DNA from: Chromera velia | Lineage: Eukaryota > Sar > Chromeraceae | DNA: 26,103 bases | Direction of reading: 5' to 3' | Assembly (NCBI GenBank): GCA_018398765.1 | Contig: JAHBMJ010001255.1 | Location: forward strand, 1 to 26,103 | In this document: in pieces, positions 20,208 through 26,103 of the stretch | Position numbering within the stretch: position 1 is the stretch's first letter | How the letters are laid out: the number at the start of each line of letters is the position of its first letter | The notes under the pieces: generated by a model | What the model was told of the DNA's origin: nothing | The model's database searches: none | What the model saw: the letters and a program-made list of their open reading frames with translations, nothing else | Translations under genes and position numbers: made by a program

Positions 20208-21296
20208 TCAGCTGGCGAAATTCTGAGGATCAAAGTCCGCACCATAATATGACTCGCAGCTTTTCGATGCCGCTCTCAACCCCTTCTTGAATGCCTCCTG
20301 AGCTGTGACCCCCATGGCTAGCAACGCAAACATCACACCCGACACCGTGTCTCCTGCTCCTATGGGGTTCTTCACTTGGATCTTTGGAAGCTCCTCAGGG
20401 CCAATATAGCTGCGTCTCACATGCTCTTTGCCCTCTCCTCCTCGTTCCCACAGAACCCCGCCATCACCCCCCATCGTCACCCCGACCACACGAAGCCGGG
20501 GATATTTCTCCATGACCTTTGCTGCTGCAGAGTCGAGGCTGCTATCTTTGCTCAACCCCGCAATCTTCAAAAGTTCGTCACCGTTCACTTTCAAAATTGA
20601 AGTCTCCGGCAAAACGTTCAAACCGTCTACCAGCAAGTCGCATCCGTAATCCACAGCCAGCCGACTGAACAAGGATGCATCGACTGTAGAAGGCCAAGAG
20701 CCGCAAATGGCTAAGCCTTTGCACTCTTTTTTGGCCATCTCATTCCGCACCGTCTCTAGAGTTGACGTCAAACAAGAATCACTCCATGCAGGCGATGGTT
20801 CGACGAGCTCTGTCATCCTGTGACCACCGCCTTCAGCCTCTTCCAGAATGGTTGTGCAAATTCGTACATCCTTTCCAGAGTCACAAATAAATCGCGAGTG
20901 ACAGTTCGGGTGGCGGCTCCTCAGTATGTCCTCCATGAATCTGGAATTCATGCCGTCTCCGGATGGAGTGACGAGGACCGTCTCGTGAAATTTGGAAGCT
21001 GCCAGGGCAGTGTGGAGAGCCTTCCCCCCCACATATTCGATAACCTGTTCAAACCGATTAACTTCTCCAATCTGCATCTCCTTCTGTCTCATGATCAGCG
21101 AGCGCTGACGACCGCTGCTGAAGCCAAGAACTACAATCATTGCGCAGGCAAGGAGAGAGGACATACAGGCGCAAATCTTGCTAACTTGCAGGACCACGTT
21201 TGAACTCTTGAATCGGCAACCGACCCTCTTCCACAGCACCCAAATCTGACAAGCCCGCACAGCGTCCATACTCCTGTCACACTTGTACGTGTGCAC
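20208..21296 (-). CDS. PfkB/ribokinase-family sugar kinase (1-phosphofructokinase/tagatose-6-phosphate kinase-like)
   Basis: Intronless frame of 362 residues from ATG at 21296 to TGA. The C-terminal PfkB signature 'NPIGAGDTVSG' (310-320) includes the presumed catalytic base D316 and the GAGD anion hole. 'VGGKALHTALA' (89-99) matches the sugar-binding Gly-Gly region, 'MTELVEPSP' (161-169) matches the T-x-x-x-EP block of the LacC/FruK branch, 'LKVNGDELLKIAG' (235-247) matches the usual N-x-x-E-L motif, and 'VTMGGDGGV' (273-281) is the ATP-site loop. Such enzymes phosphorylate sugars or sugar phosphates with ATP; the substrate cannot be told. The family core seems to begin near M53 ('MIVVLGFSS', codon at 21140). 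The first 44-52 residues are therefore an extension, and the real start may be 21164 or 21140. It is divergent from the BAR-like gene. Confidence 0.85.
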   Translation of the reverse strand: MHTYKCDRSMDAVRACQIWVLWKRVGCRFKSSNVVLQVSKICACMSSLLACAMIVVLGFSSGRQRSLIMRQKEMQIGEVNRFEQVIEYVGGKALHTALAASKFHETVLVTPSGDGMNSRFMEDILRSRHPNCHSRFICDSGKDVRICTTILEEAEGGGHRMTELVEPSPAWSDSCLTSTLETVRNEMAKKECKGLAICGSWPSTVDASLFSRLAVDYGCDLLVDGLNVLPETSILKVNGDELLKIAGLSKDSSLDSAAAKVMEKYPRLRVVGVTMGGDGGVLWERGGEGKEHVRRSYIGPEELPKIQVKNPIGAGDTVSGVMFALLAMGVTAQEAFKKGLRAASKSCESYYGADFDPQNFAS

Positions 21297-21825
21297 AATG
21301 ATACGGCATTGAATTGAAGCGAGATAGAGAGAGAGAGAGAGAGAGAGTCTGATACATGAGAGATATACGATCGATAAGTCAGTATTAAGTCTGGCACAGT
21401 CAGACTGTGTACGATCGACCGTCTATATTATTAACAATACATCCCGCGCCCCCGCGCAGGGGCCCAAAACTATCCAAAACTCGAGCCAAAAGCCACGTTT
21501 GCAAGTGGAAAAATCCGTATCCACACAAAACATCACAAAACAAATCAAAACAACGCTCAAATGTCTCCTTGACTGATCGAGTTTCTGTCGTACAGCTCCC
21601 TTCATCCAAAGTCTCAACGTCTGACACATCGGCTGTGCTTTGAAGCAGTATAAGAGCATCTGGGCAACGCATTTTTCATACACGTGCGCAAAGTGGTGCC
21701 TGACGCTCGTCTTGCGTTGAGCATTCTCCCTATCTCTTTTTCCTGTTCTCTGTGTGTTCAGAACGGTGCGACCGTGACAGGCGAGGCAAGCGTGCCATCT
21801 CTTTTCTCCTCACCGTAGGGGCACC
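21297..21825. promoter_or_regulatory. Divergent intergenic region between kinase and BAR-like gene
   Basis: About 530 bp between two start codons pointing away from each other, presumably holding both promoters. It contains a (GA)n run at about 21328-21347. Near 21750-21826, TGTGTGTTCAG resembles a 3' splice site, so the + gene may have a 5' UTR intron. Open frames here resemble nothing known. Confidence 0.4.
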
Positions 21826-24800
21826 ATGCTGCAGTACGAGGAGCTGGCAGCGGTGCCCCAGGAGAGGCAACCAGACCCTGTGCACCGCCTCCAGTCGGCT
21901 CTGCGCACAGTGTCCGCAGTGCTCGAAATAGAGAACAAAGCCGTGGGGATTTTTGATGCACTGCAGCAACTGATCAAGCAAAAGATCTCCGCAGGCACCA
22001 AACAGGAAGCCCGGGCATTTGATGTCGAGTTCGACGGGTGTGCGGACGCATGCAAGGGGCTTCTCACTTTCTTTGAGCAGTTTGCCAGCGGAGCTGAGCA
22101 GACAGCCTCCATTCTCAAAGCAAAGGCTTGTGAGCCCCTGTCGGAAGCAAAGGAAAACTTGAAGAGAGAGGTGGACAATGTCGAAAAGATGCAACGGGGG
22201 GGTTCACGGGGATCTGTTGCTGTCCGAGCTCCACCGCCGCGTTCCTCTCCTCGAGGCTCTGCGGAACTGTCCGAGGCAGACCGTGCGTTGCTGGAAAAGC
22301 TTGAAGGGAAACTGCGGAAGGCAGAGGAAGACGTTCAGGTCAGCTGGTGAAGTGAGCACAGTGTCACCTTTACACTCACAACTTTTTCCCCCCTCTTTGT
22401 CCCTCTTCCCCCCTATTCCCGCTTTGACGCTTTGCCCTCGTTTTCCTGTACTCCGGAGGCTGCACTTGCCAGCCCCCCATCTCCCAAATCGCCTTTGCGC
22501 CATTGAGTAAAGGAAGGAGGAGATGGCCGTCTCCGGCTCACTGGTGCCGTCTTCTATGAATGAATGAATGAGACTTTCTGTCTGTCTGCAGAAAGCGCAA
22601 GACGGGGCAGAGAACCTGAAGAGGAGGTACAAGGGGAAGAATATGGAGTACCCCGAGACCCTCGCGAAGGTTCAACAAGACCGCGTGGCGAAAGCACAAA
22701 ACGAAAAGGAAGGAATCGAGGCCCAGATCGCTGCCATCCGGGCCCGTGCCTCTGTGCAGCCCCCCCTCTCGCACAGGTCACAACAGGACTCTGCGAGGGG
22801 ATCAGGGGAGGGCCCTGCGAATAGGGCCGATACATGGAGAGCTGTGGAAAAGGCAGATCAGGCCAGGCTGACAGCTGTGCGGGCGGCACTTGTTGGGGCT
22901 GTGGACGCTTTCAGGGCTCAGTACGTTTTGTTTGGTAGTGCTCTGTCGGAGATGAACATGCTGGTGAACGAGTTTGACCCTGTGGTGGACATGCAGGAGT
23001 ATGTCGGGGGAGCTTTGGGGGTCAGTTGGTGTAGATGCTGAGTATGGACGTGTTTTACTTCAAGTATTGCATGAATTCATACATGAAAGAAAGCGATGCC
23101 GAAGCACGCAGCGCTGTGGGAGAAGCTGGCAGGGATGGTCTGTACACTGCTCCCTCTCTCGTGTATTGCAATGGGTCGGTGTTGCAATTTGTCATTCGGC
23201 CCTTGTTTCTCGGTCGTCTTCGTTTCTTATGTTTCCTCCCTGCTCCTCTTCTCTCGCCGTCTGCCAGTCTTTTGTTCGGCTCTCTCCCACTTTTGGCGCA
23301 CAGTATTCAAGAAAGTGAGGTTGGAATTCTGAGGCATCGAACTTCTCCCCCCCCCTGCAGATGGATGTGGACGGTCGGAAGCTGAAGGAGGAGAGGCGGA
23401 AAAGCGGAAGGGGCCCTGCGCGATCTCCGTCGATCATAGCCGCGGGGGCCGCAGGGGCCGTAGGGGGTGCTTTGGGAGCGCGAGAAGCGGCCCAGTTGCA
23501 GAGAGATCTGGAGGACGCGAGGGAGCAGGCACGAGACCAAGAGGTCAAGGCCGCTTCGTACAAGAATCAAAACGAGAAACTGAAAAAAGAACTTGCGGAC
23601 TATAAGAGTGGGGCAGCGCTCTCGCCCAATTCTGCTGTGGGTGCGGGAGTGGTTGGAGGGGCTGCAGGGGGGGCAGCGGTTGCTGCAGGGAGTGGGGCCT
23701 TATCTCGTAATGGCTCGGTTGTAGTGTCCGGTGTCCCCGGAAAGCCGACAGAATTTCCGCAAGGGGGAGTGGTAGGTGATGGAGGGGCCGGACGGGAAAG
23801 CGCGGTGGCGAATGCGCGACAGAGAATTCGGCAGGGAAACGCACGTGGCTCAAGCATGACGGCATCGGAAGATCCTGGAGGAGGATTGCGTCCCAGTCGG
23901 AACAGCGACCCTGCAATGGCGACCTCGGGGGGGCAGCGGGGGGGGGAAGGTAGGGGGGAGCTTGCACGATACCCTAGCGGCCTAGGTGCCGTCGGGGGGT
24001 CTGCAGAGCGCTTCCCCCCCCCGCCAGGAGAAATTGACGCTGGACCCATCCTCCCTTGGGCCACGAACATCTTTTTTGTGGGAGGCGCTACGGCTTCTGC
24101 CGAGCAGCGCTGGAGGAAAATGGCGGTGGTTGGGATGCCGCAGACGGCAAGTCTGGTCAGTCATAGAGAGGAACTTGAATGTGCATTGTGCAAAAATGAA
24201 AGGAAGAACAAGCTGTGTGCAAAGGGCGGTGGAGGTGGTAGCTTTCTCTTTCTGGGTGGGCATTCAAAGGCCCCTCCTGTCAGTCCTCAAGGCCCCTCCC
24301 CGACCATCACTGGTCGCACATGTACTGGTCGCCTGTCAGATGGCCCCGGCGATTCGTGCAGAGGTTTTTTTTTTTTTTCCTTTCATACTGTATCATACAG
24401 AAAAAGGAAGAAAGTGCAAGAATTCTGTATGACGCCTGCAGATGGCCCCGGCGAATCGTGCAGAGGTTTTTTGGAGGTGGGCATCGACAGCGCGGAGATT
24501 GGAGCTTTCATCCATTGGACTATTACAGAGTCACAAGAGACAGCCACCTGCGATATTGGAGGGATCCTCTTCGTTTCATCCCGGAGAAGAAAAAGGAAAA
24601 CACATTACACTGACCAGAAAAACGTCACTGCAACACAGTGGTACTGCCCCTGCAGAACAGGCAACCGCCGCCGCCTTAGTGGCTCGTCAGGGAACGATTT
24701 CGTTGTCGCAGCCGCAGAGTCGAAGGGGGTCCCTGTCGAAGGACGCATCCGACTGGACCTCCCTCTCGTTCCTCAGAGACAGGTCTGTGGAGAAGGACTT

Positions 24801-25515
24801 TTCAGAATATCCCCTCTTGCTGCCATCATGGTCCGGCGCGCCCTCTGTGGCGACGCCACAGGGTCAGACAGAGGCGGCGCGCGTTGGAGGGGGCTCCACT
24901 GGAAGTTGTGTGGCAATTGAGTGGGGTTCACAGCGGATGGATGAGCAGCAGTGGGCCGGTCTCGCCTACGAGACTTTGCTGCTTTGTCATCACCACTTGG
25001 CTCAGAAAGTCGCGCCACTGCGTCAAATGGCGCGCCGCGCTGGACACCGCAAGAGCCGATTGGGAAATACTGGGGGGGGTGCTGAGCAGAGGCAGCGGCA
25101 TCGCCTGGAAGAGACTGGACGGGTGGCTGCGAGATCGGATAGCGATGACGAAGGAGACGGGGAGGACGACTCAGATCTCGAGGGGGGGCGGTGCATTTTC
25201 AGGAGTTTGGCTGATGACGTCGGCCTTCCGAGTCCTGAGAGGAAGCAGACAGAGACAAAGGACGGTCCAGGCAGATCACCCCCCACAAGGGCACGTTCGG
25301 TGATGGGGGCACCGGGGCAGGTGGGGCTGGGAGCGTCCACCTCCAACGTTGGTCGGGCGCGTGCGAAATCTGTGGCTACAACAAACGCAGACGGAGAGGG
25401 AGGCGCTTTTGACGATGAATTTGATGCAGAGAAAATTTCGTCTGAGAGCAAAAATCTCAGAAAAGCCCTGGACAGCGTGAGAGCCGTCGTGCAACTTGCA
25501 AGGTGTGTCGGCTGA
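21826..25515 (+). CDS. Putative BAR/F-BAR-type coiled-coil protein with disordered regions, 5 exons
   Basis: Inferred exons: 21826-22338, 22592-23020, 23090-23137, 23361-24155 and 24442-25515, all phase 0, giving 952 codons and TGA. Donors are GTCAGC, GTCAGT, GTCTGT and GTCAGT; acceptors are TGCAG except a weak AAAG at 23089, so exon 3 is the least certain. Residues about 1-330 are long amphipathic helices with a dimer-like pattern: 'LLTFFEQFASGAEQTASILK', 'EPLSEAKENLKREVDNVEK', 'ENLKRRYKGKNMEYPETLAK' and 'MLVNEFDPVVDMQEYV', ending 'AALWEKLAG'. Order and pattern resemble BAR/F-BAR domains that bind and bend membranes, but no single motif proves this. Residues about 350-420 are coiled coil ('AQLQRDLEDAREQARDQEVK'). 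The rest is Gly/Ala/Ser-rich, with acidic patches near 840-860. No membrane helix is obvious. The cargo or pathway is unknown. Confidence 0.62.
24330..24472 (+). repeat. Duplicated 3' splice site with palindromic spacer (copy 3 of 3)
   Basis: About 40-bp direct repeats at 24330-24370 and 24433-24472 differ by one inserted T and one substitution. Each holds the acceptor (CTGTCAG or CTGCAG) and the start of exon 5 of the BAR-like gene. The spacer ends with a perfect 10-bp inverted repeat, TCATACAGAA (24393-24402) and TTCTGTATGA (24423-24432), abutting the second copy. Reading on from the first acceptor meets TGA in the right arm, so the second is taken as functional. Confidence 0.9.
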
Positions 25516-26103
25516 GTCAGGCATAGTCGAGTGGCAGTCAGGTAGAAAAGAAGTACCGATAATGATCCATGTGAAAATAAGTTGTCAAGCCTGTGACTCA
25601 ACGGGGAGCGAAATGTTCTCGCGAGTTGGGCGAATGGATTGCCTGCCCGAGGACACATTTCTCCTTGTATGCACATCATTGACGCACGCAAGGACGCATC
25701 AAAATTTTTCACCCAGCGCTAAATGAGTGCCTCAAGAAGCTGGGGTGATGGGTTGCCAGAGGACACATTTCTTTTCTGCTTGTACGCACAGAGAGAGACC
25801 CGTAGATGGCCATAGCTGTGAGAATGAGAATGCAGCATGGCGGTATGCATCTGTACCTTCTCAGCGGTCCATTTTTGGCGACATACTTTTCTTCTCAACA
25901 CTCCAATCGTGTTTCTGTTTTTGCTTTGTCTTTGCATACTGTGTTCATTTGTCCACAGTCTCCTTCCTGAGCTGGCATGTTTCCCCGTCTTTTTTTGCCT
26001 TTTTCTCACCAGTCACCATTTCATCTGTCGGTTTTGTCTGTATTTTAATATCAGTGCCAATCAATGAAGCTCTCGAACTTTCTCCCCATCCCCCCCCCCC
26101 CCC
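25516..26103. other. 3' flank of BAR-like gene
   Basis: No further gene is recognised. Two imperfect copies of a GGACACATTTCT...TTGTAYGCACA segment occur near 25650-25676 and 25758-25790, with a period of about 110 bp. From about 25840 the + strand is T/C-rich. The window ends in a run of about 14 C. Confidence 0.5.

Noticed and set aside
24156-24920. Frame continuing from BAR-like exon 4 past 24155 to 24920
   Set aside because: A GTCAGT donor at 24156 joins in phase to the longer frame at 24442-25515, so the read-through is probably intron and then the wrong frame.

Overview
This is a nuclear window from a eukaryote, probably an alga with a secondary (complex) plastid. The evidence is many spliceosomal introns, long simple repeats, non-LTR retroelement remains, palindromic repeats, and one gene whose first exon encodes a signal peptide followed by a Phe-initiated transit-peptide-like stretch (cleavage before F32, 'HA|FLPPS'). 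A chromerid or related alga such as Chromera is my best guess, but it is a guess from style and not from a match.

Layout. 1-2110: no gene seen. 2111-4931 (-): three-exon CDC50/LEM3 gene, the beta subunit of lipid-flippase P4-ATPases, with large introns full of GAAA/TTTC repeats. 4932-5532: short divergent promoter region with four GCATGC motifs. 5533-11825 (+): eleven-exon RMD1/DUF155-family gene, apparently plastid-targeted, with a long low-complexity C-terminal tail. 11826-20207: gene-poor, repeat-rich block. It holds a fold-back element (12990-13617), a zinc-finger/chromodomain retroelement fragment with an internal stop (14037-14420), an inverted-repeat element (15798-16022), a LINE-like reverse transcriptase pseudogene (16515-19244), a second fold-back element (19530-19835) and a long GT/GC tract (20044-20167). 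20208-21296 (-): intronless PfkB-family sugar kinase. 21826-25515 (+): five-exon gene that looks like a BAR/F-BAR-type coiled-coil protein with long disordered regions. The kinase and this gene are divergent, as are CDC50 and RMD1.

Main oddities. (1) At three 3' splice sites (two in the RMD1 gene, one in the BAR-like gene) the acceptor plus the first bases of the exon are directly duplicated (40-48 bp), and the copies are separated by a 36-60 bp spacer that carries a perfect inverted repeat. (2) The inferred introns mostly start with GTC (11 of 16, six of them GTCAGT) and end in GCAG (13 of 16). (3) The reverse transcriptase pseudogene stays in one frame for about 2.7 kb yet has eight internal stops, most explicable as C-to-T or G-to-A changes. 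(4) CDC50 exon 2 (62 nt) is flanked by introns with mutually complementary repeats.

Functionally, CDC50 and the BAR-like protein both suggest membrane-lipid and membrane-shape roles, but the genes do not form an obvious pathway and nothing suggests co-transcription. All exon boundaries were inferred by eye from frame, splice signals and family resemblance.
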